Assembly: GCA_022572185.1 (NCBI GenBank) | Contig: JACZWL010000008.1 | Location: 1-64,000, forward strand | DNA length: 64,000 bases | Direction: 5' to 3' | From: Pseudomonadota bacterium | GTDB taxonomy: Bacteria > Pseudomonadota > Gammaproteobacteria > Steroidobacterales > Woeseiaceae | Shown here: one piece after another, positions 44,333 through 53,008 of the stretch | Layout of the letters: every line of letters begins with the position of its first letter | How positions within the stretch are numbered: the first letter of the stretch is position 1 | The notes under the pieces: model-generated | Databases searched by the model: none | What the model was told of the DNA's origin: nothing | The model's input: only the letters and a program-made list of their open reading frames with translations | Made by a program: the position numbers and the translations under genes

Positions 44333-45490
44333 TCACGGCAGGAAGATCGCGGTCAAGTCGTTGAGAAAGCGTAAACCGAGTGCCGTCGGCCGCCAACCGG
44401 GCCCATCGAAGGACTCAATCAGGCCCTTGGCCTCTGCCACTGCCAGACGCTCTTCCAGGGTATCGACAGATAGCCCCGTTCGGGCGTTGTAGTCCGACGC
44501 CAGGAAGCCCTCCGGCAGGCGCATGGTATTCAGCATGAATTCGAAGCCGATATCGGCGCCGGAGACCCCATGTTCCCTGGTCTCAATGGACTGTGATTCC
44601 GCCTGCTCAATGAAGCTTAGCGGATGCCTCGGTTTTTCATACCGCAGGATTTCGCCCCCGCAGTCGGTAACCTTGCCATGTGCCCCGGCACCGGCGCCGA
44701 GATAGTCGCCGAATGTCCAGTAGTTCAGATTGTGCCGACAACGCCGGCCTGGCCTGGCGAAAGCAGATATTTCATATTGCTCATAGCCGCTTTCGGCCAG
44801 CAAGGCGTGGCATTGTTGCTGCATGACAAAGCTTTCCTCCTCGCCGGGAAGGCCGGGCGGTGGGTTGTTGTGAAATACCGTGTTCGGTTCCAGCGTCAGC
44901 TGGTAATAGGAGATATGCGCCGGCCCGAGCGCGATTGCCTGTTCGACATCCCGAACCGCCATTTCAAGGTCCTGGCCTGGCAGTGCGAACATGATGTCCA
45001 GATTAATGCTGTCGAAGCCGGCTCTCGAAGCATCTGCATAGGCAGAATAGATTTCGTCGGGGCCGTGAATTCGGCCGAGCCTTCTTAGCGACTCCGCGTT
45101 GAAACTCTGGGCACCCAATGAAAGCCGGCTGACACCTGCGGTGCAGTAGTCGCGAAGATCGCCGTGCTCCACAGTGCCCGGATTCGCCTCCATGCTTATT
45201 TCAATGTCCGGCTGCAAGCTGAATTCCGCCGCAATGACATCGATGAGCTGTCCGATTTCGGCACCGTTGAAAAAGCTCGGTGTGCCACCACCGATGAACA
45301 CGCTCACCAGCGACCGGTTCTCCGTGCGTCGGGCTTCCTGTTTGAGATCGGTCTCCACCGCCCTGAGATACCGTTCCCTTGGTGGCGCATCTCCGGCCCT
45401 GTGTGAATTGAAGTCACAGTAAGGACATTTGCTGACGCACCACGGCAGGTGAACATAAAGAGACAGGGGAGGTTCGATGCTTGCGCTCAT
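44333..45490 (-). CDS. hemW: HemW, radical-SAM haem chaperone family
   Basis: 385 residues from the ATG at 45490; the longer frame from 45907 crosses rdgB. Radical-SAM cysteines in HLPWCVSKCPYCDFNSH (CxxxCxxC), then VSVFIGGGTPSFFNG and ISMEANPGTVE. HemW C-terminal domain is present. Formerly annotated as oxygen-independent coproporphyrinogen III oxidase; members are now regarded as haem carriers. Third gene in rph-rdgB-hemW, 16 nt after rdgB. Confidence 0.95.
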   Translation of the reverse strand: MSASIEPPLSLYVHLPWCVSKCPYCDFNSHRAGDAPPRERYLRAVETDLKQEARRTENRSLVSVFIGGGTPSFFNGAEIGQLIDVIAAEFSLQPDIEISMEANPGTVEHGDLRDYCTAGVSRLSLGAQSFNAESLRRLGRIHGPDEIYSAYADASRAGFDSINLDIMFALPGQDLEMAVRDVEQAIALGPAHISYYQLTLEPNTVFHNNPPPGLPGEEESFVMQQQCHALLAESGYEQYEISAFARPGRRCRHNLNYWTFGDYLGAGAGAHGKVTDCGGEILRYEKPRHPLSFIEQAESQSIETREHGVSGADIGFEFMLNTMRLPEGFLASDYNARTGLSVDTLEERLAVAEAKGLIESFDGPGWRPTALGLRFLNDLTAIFLP

Positions 45491-45506
45491 GTCAGGGGGC
45501 TGCTCG

Positions 45507-46109
45507 TCAGCGCTTGAGCACGCTATGCAACTGCTCGCCAAGTTGCTGAAAGGCCTTGCCTCGATGACTCTGACGGTTCTTTTCCTCGTCGGACATCTCG
45601 GCAGCACTTCTGCCAAGATTTGGGTCGAAAAAAACCGGGTCATAGCCAAATCCGCCCCGCCCTCGACGCTCGGCAAGGATTCGGCCGCACCATCGTCCTT
45701 CCGCGACCAGCGGTCTGACTGAGTCGTCCGGACTGACCCAGACCGCGGCACAATGAAAGTGAGCGCCCCGCTCCTCCCGTGGAACGTCCCGCAGCTCCGC
45801 CAGCAGCTTGTCAATGTTGTCGTCATCGCTCGCGCCTGTTCCGGCGTACCTGGCGGAATTGATGCCCGGACGTCCATCCAGCGCATCGACGACCAGTCCG
45901 GAGTCATCGGCTATCGCCGGCAGGCCCGACTCGGCCGCGGCATGGCGCGCCTTGATCATTGCATTGTCAGCGAAGGTCGCACCGGTTTCGGCAACAGAAG
46001 CAATGCCGAGTTTACTCTGTGGAATTATTTCGCAATCGAGATCACTGAGAATTGTGCCGATCTCGCGTAGTTTCCCCTTGTTGCCACTGGCGATAACGAC
46101 CTTCTTCAT
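45507..46109 (-). CDS. rdgB: dITP/XTP pyrophosphatase
   Basis: 200 residues from the ATG at 46109; no strong ribosome site. An in-frame TTG at 46157 overlaps the rph stop. VIASGNKGKLREI is the nucleotide-binding start, FADNAMIKARHAA, ADDSGLVVDALDGRPGI, and GFGYDPVFFDPNLG then SHRGKAF. Removes inosine and xanthosine triphosphates from the pool. 44 nt after rph. Confidence 0.95.
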   Translation of the reverse strand: MKKVVIASGNKGKLREIGTILSDLDCEIIPQSKLGIASVAETGATFADNAMIKARHAAAESGLPAIADDSGLVVDALDGRPGINSARYAGTGASDDDNIDKLLAELRDVPREERGAHFHCAAVWVSPDDSVRPLVAEGRWCGRILAERRGRGGFGYDPVFFDPNLGRSAAEMSDEEKNRQSHRGKAFQQLGEQLHSVLKR

Positions 46110-46153
46110 TGCATCGTTCACGGGGACGGTAAATCGCCACTTCACGCTTGCAC

Positions 46154-46873
46154 TCAAGCCTTTGCGATGGCTACGTTTTGCGCCTCTATTATTTCACTGA
46201 CACCGGCGCTCGCCAGCTCGAGGAGCGTATCTAATTCCTCGCGAGTGAACGCGTGACCTTCCGCTGTACCCTGAACCTCGACGAAGCGGCCCGCTTCATT
46301 CATCACGACGTTCATGTCCGTTTCGGCCTGCGAATCTTCCTCGTAATCAAGATCAAGCACTGGAACACCTCTATATATGCCGACTGAAACGGCAGCAATC
46401 TGACCGTGGACAGGATTCGTCTTCAGTTGCCGGTCTTTGCAAAGTTTCTGCATCGCTATCAGAAGTGCGACATAGGCGCCACTGATCGCCGCCGTTCGGG
46501 TTCCCCCATCTGCCTGCAACACATCACAATCGAGCGTGACAGTTCGTTCGCCGAGCGCGTCGAGGTCGGTCGCTGCCCTCAAAGAGCGTCCGATCAAGCG
46601 CTGGATTTCCAACGTTCGGCCGCCCTGCTTTCCTCGCGCTGCCTCACGAGCCGATCGCGAGTGGGTTGATCTCGGCAACATGCCGTACTCGCCAGTCACC
46701 CATCCGTGACCTGCTCCGCGCATCCATGGCGGCACGCGGCTCTCGACGCTTGCCGTGCACAGGACGCGTGTGTCGCCAAACTCCGCCAGCACGCTTCCCT
46801 CAGCGTGTTTGGTGAAATTGGGCGTGAAAATCACCGGTCTCATCTGCTCCGGTTCGCGGCCGCTTGGACGCAT
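46154..46873 (-). CDS. rph: Ribonuclease PH
   Basis: 239 residues, full length. Starts [14 protein letters not shown]. Phosphorolytic 3' tRNA trimming; [18 protein letters not shown] and [10 protein letters not shown] (phosphate and RNA contacts), and [19 protein letters not shown] are conserved. First gene of rph-rdgB-hemW. A 64-nt gap separates it from the PP2C gene upstream. Confidence 0.97.
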   Translation of the reverse strand: MRPSGREPEQMRPVIFTPNFTKHAEGSVLAEFGDTRVLCTASVESRVPPWMRGAGHGWVTGEYGMLPRSTHSRSAREAARGKQGGRTLEIQRLIGRSLRAATDLDALGERTVTLDCDVLQADGGTRTAAISGAYVALLIAMQKLCKDRQLKTNPVHGQIAAVSVGIYRGVPVLDLDYEEDSQAETDMNVVMNEAGRFVEVQGTAEGHAFTREELDTLLELASAGVSEIIEAQNVAIAKA

Positions 46874-46937
46874 TGCTGTCTCCTGTTTTTCCTGGCTGTT
46901 CCGGCCTGCGATTTGTCGCGCACTTCAATCGGCGCGG

Positions 46938-47684
46938 TCACTCCCCCAGCCACCGCAACGCAGTGCCGGTTGTGTTGTCGCTGTACGGTGCGTTCACATG
47001 CAGCGCCCTGACGCTTAGCGCTTTCAGGTTTTCGGCCAGGCTATCAGACGTGCGCGTTGCCATCTCGGCCATCTCCTCGTCGCTTACGCCGGACCAAAGA
47101 CCGTCGCTGCAGGCGAGCAGCACATCGCCGGGCGAAAGTGCCCGCTTCGCCGTAATGCTCATATCCGGCACGGCCGCATCACCGCCTATGCAACATTCGA
47201 CGAAGTTTCGCATGGGATGGTCCAGCGCTTCCTCCTCTGTAATCGCGCCTTCCTGTATCAATACTTCAACGTGACTGTGATCCCGTGACCTCGAAATGAC
47301 TTCGCCGCTGCGCATCTGATAGATCCGGCTATCACCGACATGTCCCCAGTATGAGCCACATTCCTGAATCAGGCAGATCGCGCAGGTCGCTCTCGGGCGA
47401 GCATCAACCGTCAGGTCGGCGCCCAGCTTCACCACCTCGTCATGTGCGCGGGCGAGCGCTGTGTAAAGAAAACCCTGCGGGTCGAACACCGGCAGCGTTA
47501 CCGCCATGAACATGTCCTGGATGATGTTGAGACCGGTCTCGGCGGCGAGCGCGCCATCCGCGTGCCCTCCCATGCCGTCGAATACCAGCATGAGCGCCGC
47601 GTCCTCGGCGACAACGATCGCAGCGCGGTCCTGGTTGTCGCTGCGGTCTCCGAGCGCAGAAACTTTGGCGTATTCGATTCGCAT
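46938..47684 (-). CDS. PP2C-type serine/threonine protein phosphatase
   Basis: 248 residues, catalytic domain only, no membrane part. Metal-binding Asp residues in DRSDNQDRAAIV, LVFDGMGGHADG, CSDGLWSGVS and the last YSDNTTG. Typically partners with a Hanks-type kinase, but none is present nearby. Together with the rph group in the same direction; divergent from yicC. Confidence 0.93.
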   Translation of the reverse strand: MRIEYAKVSALGDRSDNQDRAAIVVAEDAALMLVFDGMGGHADGALAAETGLNIIQDMFMAVTLPVFDPQGFLYTALARAHDEVVKLGADLTVDARPRATCAICLIQECGSYWGHVGDSRIYQMRSGEVISRSRDHSHVEVLIQEGAITEEEALDHPMRNFVECCIGGDAAVPDMSITAKRALSPGDVLLACSDGLWSGVSDEEMAEMATRTSDSLAENLKALSVRALHVNAPYSDNTTGTALRWLGE

Positions 47685-47856
47685 GGTGGGATTTACTGCT
47701 TTTTCTTGCTTAGGCTGGCAGCACCGGGCTAACGCAGCTTAGAATAATTGATTCCTCAAGCGAAGTGCGCGCTCGATTTCATGGTCGGATCAGTGTAAGT
47801 ATGGCTCGCTTCCGGCTTCGAAGTCTGTGACAAGAGCAACAATAACGGAGTAATCG

Positions 47857-48723
47857 ATGTTACACAGTATGACAGGGTTTGCGCGACAAGCCGCCGAGTC
47901 TCCTGTCGGTACGCTGACCTGGGAACTCCGTACGGTGAACCATCGTTTTCTCGACGTTCAGTTTCGCCTGCCTGATGAACTGCGCCCGAAGGAAGCCGAG
48001 TTTCGGCAGCAGGTCGCCACCTGCTTGAAAAGAGGCAAAATCGAATGTTCGCTGCACTTTCACCACGCGATTTCCGCTGCTGCGGAGCTCAAACTCGATC
48101 ATGAACTGGTACGGCAGATCAGGGCGAAGATCGAAGAGCTGACCGGTCTGTTGCCCGAAACCCAGGCGGTTGACCCGATCGATGTTCTTCGGTGGCCCGG
48201 CGTCATTTCCGAAGCGGAAGTTGAAACCGAGTCACTGTTTGAAGAGGCAGGCCGGTTGCTTGACGAGGCCCTGGCCGCGCTCGGCAAGATGCGGGCAAGC
48301 GAAGGCAGGCGAATTGCCGAAATGCTCGAATCACGCTGCGCCGGCATAATGGCTGTCTCGGAGACTGTCAGGGCGCGCATGCCGGATGTTCTTGCTGCTG
48401 TCCGCACACGGCAGCAGGAGCGCATCGATAAACTGGACGTCGAGGCCGACCCTGCCCGCCTCGAGACCGAGCTGGCGCTGGTCGCACAAAAACTCGATAT
48501 CGATGAAGAACTCGATCGCCTCGAGAGTCACATCAGCGAGATTCGCGACGTGATTACCAGCGACGAACCTGTCGGGCGACGGCTCGACTTCCTCGCGCAG
48601 GAACTGAACCGGGAGGCCAACACGCTGGGGTCGAAATCGGCAGACACCGAGACTACCAAGGCCGCTGTAGAGCTCAAGGTGTTGATCGAGCAGATGCGCG
48701 AACAGATTCAGAATGTCGAATAG
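47857..48723 (+). CDS. yicC: YicC family endoribonuclease-like protein
   Basis: 288 residues. N-terminal MLHSMTGFARQA and the C-terminal DUF1732 part (VDRLESHISEIRDVI-like: ELDRLESHISEIRDVITSDE, then GRRLDFLAQELNREANTLGSK). Family members are RNases. Followed by gmk with an 11-nt overlap, a frequent pairing. AACGGAG lies upstream. Confidence 0.96.
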   Translation: MLHSMTGFARQAAESPVGTLTWELRTVNHRFLDVQFRLPDELRPKEAEFRQQVATCLKRGKIECSLHFHHAISAAAELKLDHELVRQIRAKIEELTGLLPETQAVDPIDVLRWPGVISEAEVETESLFEEAGRLLDEALAALGKMRASEGRRIAEMLESRCAGIMAVSETVRARMPDVLAAVRTRQQERIDKLDVEADPARLETELALVAQKLDIDEELDRLESHISEIRDVITSDEPVGRRLDFLAQELNREANTLGSKSADTETTKAAVELKVLIEQMREQIQNVE

Positions 48724-49330
48724 GGCCAGTCTGTTCGTTATTGCGGCTCCATCCGGTGCCGGCAAGACGACGCTCGTTAAAGAGCTGCTCGAAAGGAAAC
48801 CTGGACTAAGGTTTTCAATTTCATATACGACGCGTAAGAAGCGGGTCACCGAAGTCGAAGCCAAAGACTACTTCTTCGTGCGAGAGGCTGAGTTTCAGAA
48901 GCTTCAAGCAAAAGGGGAGCTGCTTGAATCCGCGCGCGTATTCGACAATCACTACGGCACAAGCCGGTCACAGGTCGAACAACATCTTGGCAACGGCCAT
49001 CACGTAATTCTTGAAATCGACTGGCAGGGCGCACAGCAGGTACGGCAATCAAAACCCGATTGCATTACGATTTTTGTCCTGCCGCCCTCGCGAGACGAAC
49101 TGGAGCGGCGGCTCAGGGACAGGCGCACCGATAACGATGATGTTATCGAAAGGCGTCTCAACGATGCTCTCGGCGACATGTCGCATTGGAGCGAGTTTGA
49201 CTATGTCATCATCAATGACGACCTGACGCTCGCCGTCACTGAACTCGAATCGGTACTGAATGGAGAGGGTGAAGCCAACCGGGTCGGCAACGAAAGCCTG
49301 CAGGCGCAGGTTGAAAAAATTATCAGCTGA
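48713..49330 (+). CDS. gmk: Guanylate kinase
   Basis: 205 residues. P-loop APSGAGKTTLVKELL, GMP-binding SISYTTRKKR (usually TTRxPRxGE, here divergent) and DYFFVREAEF, then LEIDWQGAQQVR. Converts GMP to GDP. Overlaps yicC by 11 nt. Supplies GDP/GTP which SpoT, two genes on, uses. Confidence 0.96.
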   Translation: MSNRASLFVIAAPSGAGKTTLVKELLERKPGLRFSISYTTRKKRVTEVEAKDYFFVREAEFQKLQAKGELLESARVFDNHYGTSRSQVEQHLGNGHHVILEIDWQGAQQVRQSKPDCITIFVLPPSRDELERRLRDRRTDNDDVIERRLNDALGDMSHWSEFDYVIINDDLTLAVTELESVLNGEGEANRVGNESLQAQVEKIIS

Positions 49331-49586
49331 TCCCGTGCAAGATAACTCCGCTTCGCGGCGACTTCTTGTACATGGAGGTACTTATTTCGCGCGCGCGTCC
49401 TGCCCCTTAGAAATGAATCCGGGCTGAAACCGCTCCCCATGCCGCTTAGGCATCGATGGTCTTTGCAGCGCGCCCGGCACCCGCGAAAAATCACACTAAG
49501 GCTTCCTTCTTTGGCCCTATTTCGACTACACTGGTGGGTCTGGGTTATCAAACGGCCTTCGCGGTCAACAATGGAGAAAATGCTAC

Positions 49587-49868
49587 ATGGCCAGAATTAC
49601 GGTCGAAGATTGTCTGGCAAACATCGACAATATTTTTGAGATGGTACTGGTCGCGGCCAAACGCGCCAGACGACTGGCTCATGGTGCCGACGCCCTGGTC
49701 GAGCTTGAAAATGACAAGCCGACGGTAATTGCATTGCGTGAAATTGCTGCCGGACACATCACCTCGGCAATTCTCGAAGAAATTGATGAGCCGTCCACAG
49801 ACGAATTCATGCAAGCAGAGGCCGCTGACGACATCATTCCGCTGCGTGGGATTTCAATCGGCAACTGA
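49587..49868 (+). CDS. rpoZ: RNA polymerase omega subunit
   Basis: 93 residues. [15 protein letters not shown] with [18 protein letters not shown] then [10 protein letters not shown] are the diagnostic segments. Binds the beta' C-terminus and helps form a ppGpp site. It is preceded by a 256-nt gap (no gene seen) and followed by 560 nt with an 80-bp tandem repeat, unusual because rpoZ and spoT are normally adjacent. Confidence 0.96.
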   Translation: MARITVEDCLANIDNIFEMVLVAAKRARRLAHGADALVELENDKPTVIALREIAAGHITSAILEEIDEPSTDEFMQAEAADDIIPLRGISIGN

Positions 49869-50060
49869 GACATACTTTCCACGACAATCACGGCGCCTGC
49901 CGTTTCGAAGCGCCAGTTGTCAAATACCTGGGTACTGAAGTTCCCACTACGCCGGGGTGAGGTGAAAATCCGATGCATGGCATTGGCTCACCGAACGCCG
50001 CAGCCATGGAAGGCAAAGGCCGGAGTTGTTAGTGAGGCAGGATGCCGAACTTACAAAAAA
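49869..50060. other. Gap after rpoZ, before the tandem array
   Basis: No gene supported. Weak hairpins are visible (for example GGCGCCTGCCGTTTCGAAGC) and nothing I can name. It joins the tandem array, so rpoZ and spoT are 560 nt apart. Confidence 0.4.
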
Positions 50061-50360
50061 TTTGGATGCCCAGCGGGCACCTCCGCGAAGCGAAGCTCAC
50101 GACCATGGACAACCGTGATCACAAATTCGCCGGGAGCGAATTTGGATGCCCAGCGGGCACCTCCGCGAAGCGAAGCTCACGACCATGGACAACCGTGATC
50201 ACAAATTCGCCGGGAGCGAATTTGGATGCCCAGCGGGCACCTCCGCGAAACGAAGCTCACGACCATGGACAACCGTGATCACAAATTCGCCGGGAGCGAA
50301 TTTGGATGCCCAGCGGGCACCTCCGCGAAACGAAGGTCACGACCAGGGATGATCGTGATC
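50061..50360. repeat. 80-bp tandem repeat, about 3.75 copies, between rpoZ and spoT
   Basis: TTTGGATGCC begins units at 50061, 50141, 50221 and 50301; the period is exactly 80. The first three are almost identical (AAGCG/AAACG is the main change) and the fourth decays after about 60 bases. Each unit has an AAATTCGC-CGGGA-GCGAATTT hairpin at its junction and a GCCC-AGC-GGGC stem. Short frames cross the array in shifting phases since 80 is not a multiple of three. Confidence 0.95.
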
Positions 50361-50428
50361 AATCCGCCCCCGGCCGACAGAGTGCGCATCGGTTCGCAGA
50401 TGGATTGCGCAACCGGGTATGATTAGTC

Positions 50429-52588
50429 ATGGACTACGCCGCATCAATTCTCGCCAAGATACCTGGCACGTCCTCGCGACGTGACCGGGGCTTAAGGCGG
50501 CTGTTCGAAAAACTTGAATCCTATATGCCTGCCGATCATATCGAGCAGGTCATGCACGCGTACGAGTTCGGTGCGGCGGCGCATCAGGGACAAACGCGCC
50601 TGTCGGGCGAACCCTTCATCTCCCATCCCGTTGCTGTCGCCAAGGAACTGGCCGACATGCACATGGATGCCCAGACGATTGCCGCGGCCATCCTCCATGA
50701 TGTGGTAGAGGATACGCCCACAACACTCGACAATATCGAAGAGCAGTTTGGCCAGGAGATTGCGGCCCTCGTTGACGGCGTCAGCAAGCTCGATCAAATT
50801 CGTTTTCACAGCCGCGCCGAAGCGCAGGCCGAGAGCCTCCGCAAAATGATGCTCGCCATGATCGAGGACATCCGGGTTATTCTGGTAAAGCTCGCCGACC
50901 GCCTGCACAACATGCAAACACTCGATGCAATGCCCCGCGAAAAGCAGGCACGCATCGCGCGTGAAACAGTCGAAATTTATGCGCCGATTGCAAACCGCCT
51001 CGGCATCAACCACATGAAGGTTGATCTGGAGGAACTCGGCTTTCGTTATCTATACCCGTTCCGTCATCGCGTGCTGAAAAACACGCTGAAGAAAAGCAAG
51101 GGCAATCAACGTCAAATCGTCAAGAAAATTTCCGAAGGCCTGCAGAAGGCTCTGGAAACTGAAGGTATTGAGGGAGAGGTCGTCGGCCGGGAAAAACATC
51201 TTTACAGCATTTACAAGAAAATGGCGGAGAAGAAGCGCCTGTTGAGCGACGTTGTCGATGTTTACGGTTTTCGGATTGTCGTCAATGACGTCAATACCTG
51301 TTACCAGGTGCTGGGTCTCGTGCACGGACTGTATAAACCCATGCCGGGTCGATTCAAAGACTACATAGCCATTCCGCGCCTTAACGGCTATCAGTCTCTG
51401 CATACAACCTTGTTCGGCCCCAAAGGGCTGCCGCTCGAGGTGCAGATTCGCACCGTGGAGATGGACCGGGTCGCCGAATCCGGCGTTGCCGCACACTGGC
51501 AATACAAAGCGGAAGACAAGACGAGCGCAACGCCGCAGCGCCGGGCACGGGAGTGGCTCACCCACCTCGTCGAGATTCAGCAGTCCGGCAGTTCGGAAGA
51601 GTTTCTCGAAAGTGTCAAGGTGGACCTGTTTCCCGACAAGATTTATGTATTTACGCCGAAAGGCGACATCATGCCTTTACCCAAGGGCTCGACCACGGTC
51701 GACTTTGCTTATGCGGTACACACCGCAATCGGCGATCGCTGCGTGGCCGCAAAAGTCGATCGCCATCTCGTGCCACTGAGAACACAGCTGCAGAATAGCC
51801 AGACGGTCGAAATTATTACCAGCCGCGGCGCCAAGCCGAATCCGAACTGGGTCACTTTCGTCGTTACAGCCAAAGCGCGGTCTGCGATTCGCCAATATAT
51901 GAAGAATATGCGCTCGAGCGAGTCAATCGATTTGGGCAAGCGCCTGCTCGATCGGTCCTTGAAAGACCTCGGTTCATCGCTTCGAAAGGTGGGCAAGATT
52001 CGAATGCGGGAAGGGCTCGACGAACTGGCCCTCAAGGATACATCCGAGCTTTTCGAACAACTCGGCATGGGCGAGAGGCTCGCACCGCTGACCGCACGCT
52101 TCCTGATCGGCGTGAACGAAGAAGGCGACACCGAGCCTGCCGCGGCGAGCCTCGTCATTGCCGGCACCGAAGGCATGGTCGTAAGTTATGCAAAGTGTTG
52201 TTACCCGATCCCCGGTGACGATGTCATGGGATACCTGAGTTCTGGAAGGGGCGTCGTGATTCACCGCAATTGCTGCGGCAACCTGATTAATTTCCGAAAG
52301 CAGCCGGAAAAGTGGCTTGCCATTAGCTGGGAAAAAGACATAGATCGTGACTTCTCCAGCCAGGTTCAGGTGGAAACTGAAAGCAGGACGGGAGTGCTGG
52401 CAGAAGTGGCTGCAAAAATTGCCGACTCCGAGTCGAACATCGAGCAGGTCGCCGTACTGAGCCGGCACGAAGACTGCTCCACGCTTACGTTTCTCTTGCA
52501 GGTGAAGGATCGGACGCACCTGGCGAAAGTCATGCGAAATGTGCGCAACATGCAAAACGTCATGCGAGTATCGCGAGACTGCGCCTGA
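50429..52588 (+). CDS. spoT: Bifunctional (p)ppGpp synthetase/hydrolase
   Basis: 719 residues. HD hydrolase domain (about 40-200: FISHPVAVAKELADMH then ILHDVVEDTPTT), synthetase domain (about 230-350: GRFKDYIAIPRLNGYQSLHT), TGS (about 390-455: VFTPKGDIMPLPKGSTTVDF) and ACT at the C-terminus (QVEVETES-like: VQVETESRTGVLAEVAAK). The intact HD motif supports hydrolysis. Second-messenger control of growth. Followed by ridA after 23 nt. Confidence 0.96.
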   Translation: MDYAASILAKIPGTSSRRDRGLRRLFEKLESYMPADHIEQVMHAYEFGAAAHQGQTRLSGEPFISHPVAVAKELADMHMDAQTIAAAILHDVVEDTPTTLDNIEEQFGQEIAALVDGVSKLDQIRFHSRAEAQAESLRKMMLAMIEDIRVILVKLADRLHNMQTLDAMPREKQARIARETVEIYAPIANRLGINHMKVDLEELGFRYLYPFRHRVLKNTLKKSKGNQRQIVKKISEGLQKALETEGIEGEVVGREKHLYSIYKKMAEKKRLLSDVVDVYGFRIVVNDVNTCYQVLGLVHGLYKPMPGRFKDYIAIPRLNGYQSLHTTLFGPKGLPLEVQIRTVEMDRVAESGVAAHWQYKAEDKTSATPQRRAREWLTHLVEIQQSGSSEEFLESVKVDLFPDKIYVFTPKGDIMPLPKGSTTVDFAYAVHTAIGDRCVAAKVDRHLVPLRTQLQNSQTVEIITSRGAKPNPNWVTFVVTAKARSAIRQYMKNMRSSESIDLGKRLLDRSLKDLGSSLRKVGKIRMREGLDELALKDTSELFEQLGMGERLAPLTARFLIGVNEEGDTEPAAASLVIAGTEGMVVSYAKCCYPIPGDDVMGYLSSGRGVVIHRNCCGNLINFRKQPEKWLAISWEKDIDRDFSSQVQVETESRTGVLAEVAAKIADSESNIEQVAVLSRHEDCSTLTFLLQVKDRTHLAKVMRNVRNMQNVMRVSRDCA

Positions 52589-52611
52589 CACGGAAAACCA
52601 CGGAGAGAACC

Positions 52612-52992
52612 TTGAACAAAGAAGCAATATTTAGCGAGGGTGCACCATCAGCGATCGGCGCTTATTCCCAGGCCATCAGGACGGGCCAATTCGTATTCAT
52701 CTCAGGCCAGATTCCTCTTGACCCGGCGACGATGGAGATTGTCGAAGGTGATTTCGAAGCCCGCGCCCGGCGTGTGTTCGATAATCTCAAGGCCATCGCG
52801 AAAGAAGCGGGCGGAGAGCTCGATCAGATCGTGAAACTTACGGTTTACCTTACCGATCTCGATAACTTCGCGACCGTAAACAGCGTAATGGCGGATTATT
52901 TCCAGGAGCCCTATCCCGCGCGCGCGGCCCTGGGGGTCGCTGCACTGCCCAAGGGCGCCGATGTTGAGGCCGAGGCAGTTCTCGCCGTGTGA
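52612..52992 (+). CDS. ridA: RidA-family enamine/imine deaminase
   Basis: 126 residues from a TTG at 52612 with GGAGAG 4 nt upstream. GAYSQAIRTGQFVFISGQIP, and PARAALGVAALPKGADVEAEA hold the conserved Arg and Glu. Hydrolyses reactive enamines from PLP enzymes such as threonine dehydratase. It is inside the spoT-recG group; recG starts 16 nt after its stop. Confidence 0.95.
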   Translation: MNKEAIFSEGAPSAIGAYSQAIRTGQFVFISGQIPLDPATMEIVEGDFEARARRVFDNLKAIAKEAGGELDQIVKLTVYLTDLDNFATVNSVMADYFQEPYPARAALGVAALPKGADVEAEAVLAV

Positions 52993-53008
52993 GCCCTTTA
53001 CCTGTCCG

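Noticed and set aside
44205-44396. A 63-codon minus-strand frame overlapping the hemW end
   Set aside because: It overlaps the real hemW C-terminus in another frame and lies in the AT-rich gap.
50061-50360. CRISPR array
   Set aside because: The unit is 80 bp with no unique spacers and no cas genes nearby; it is a plain tandem repeat.
50042-50426. Short frames across the 80-bp array
   Set aside because: The period is not a multiple of three and the frames only repeat the DNA; no ribosome sites or known family.
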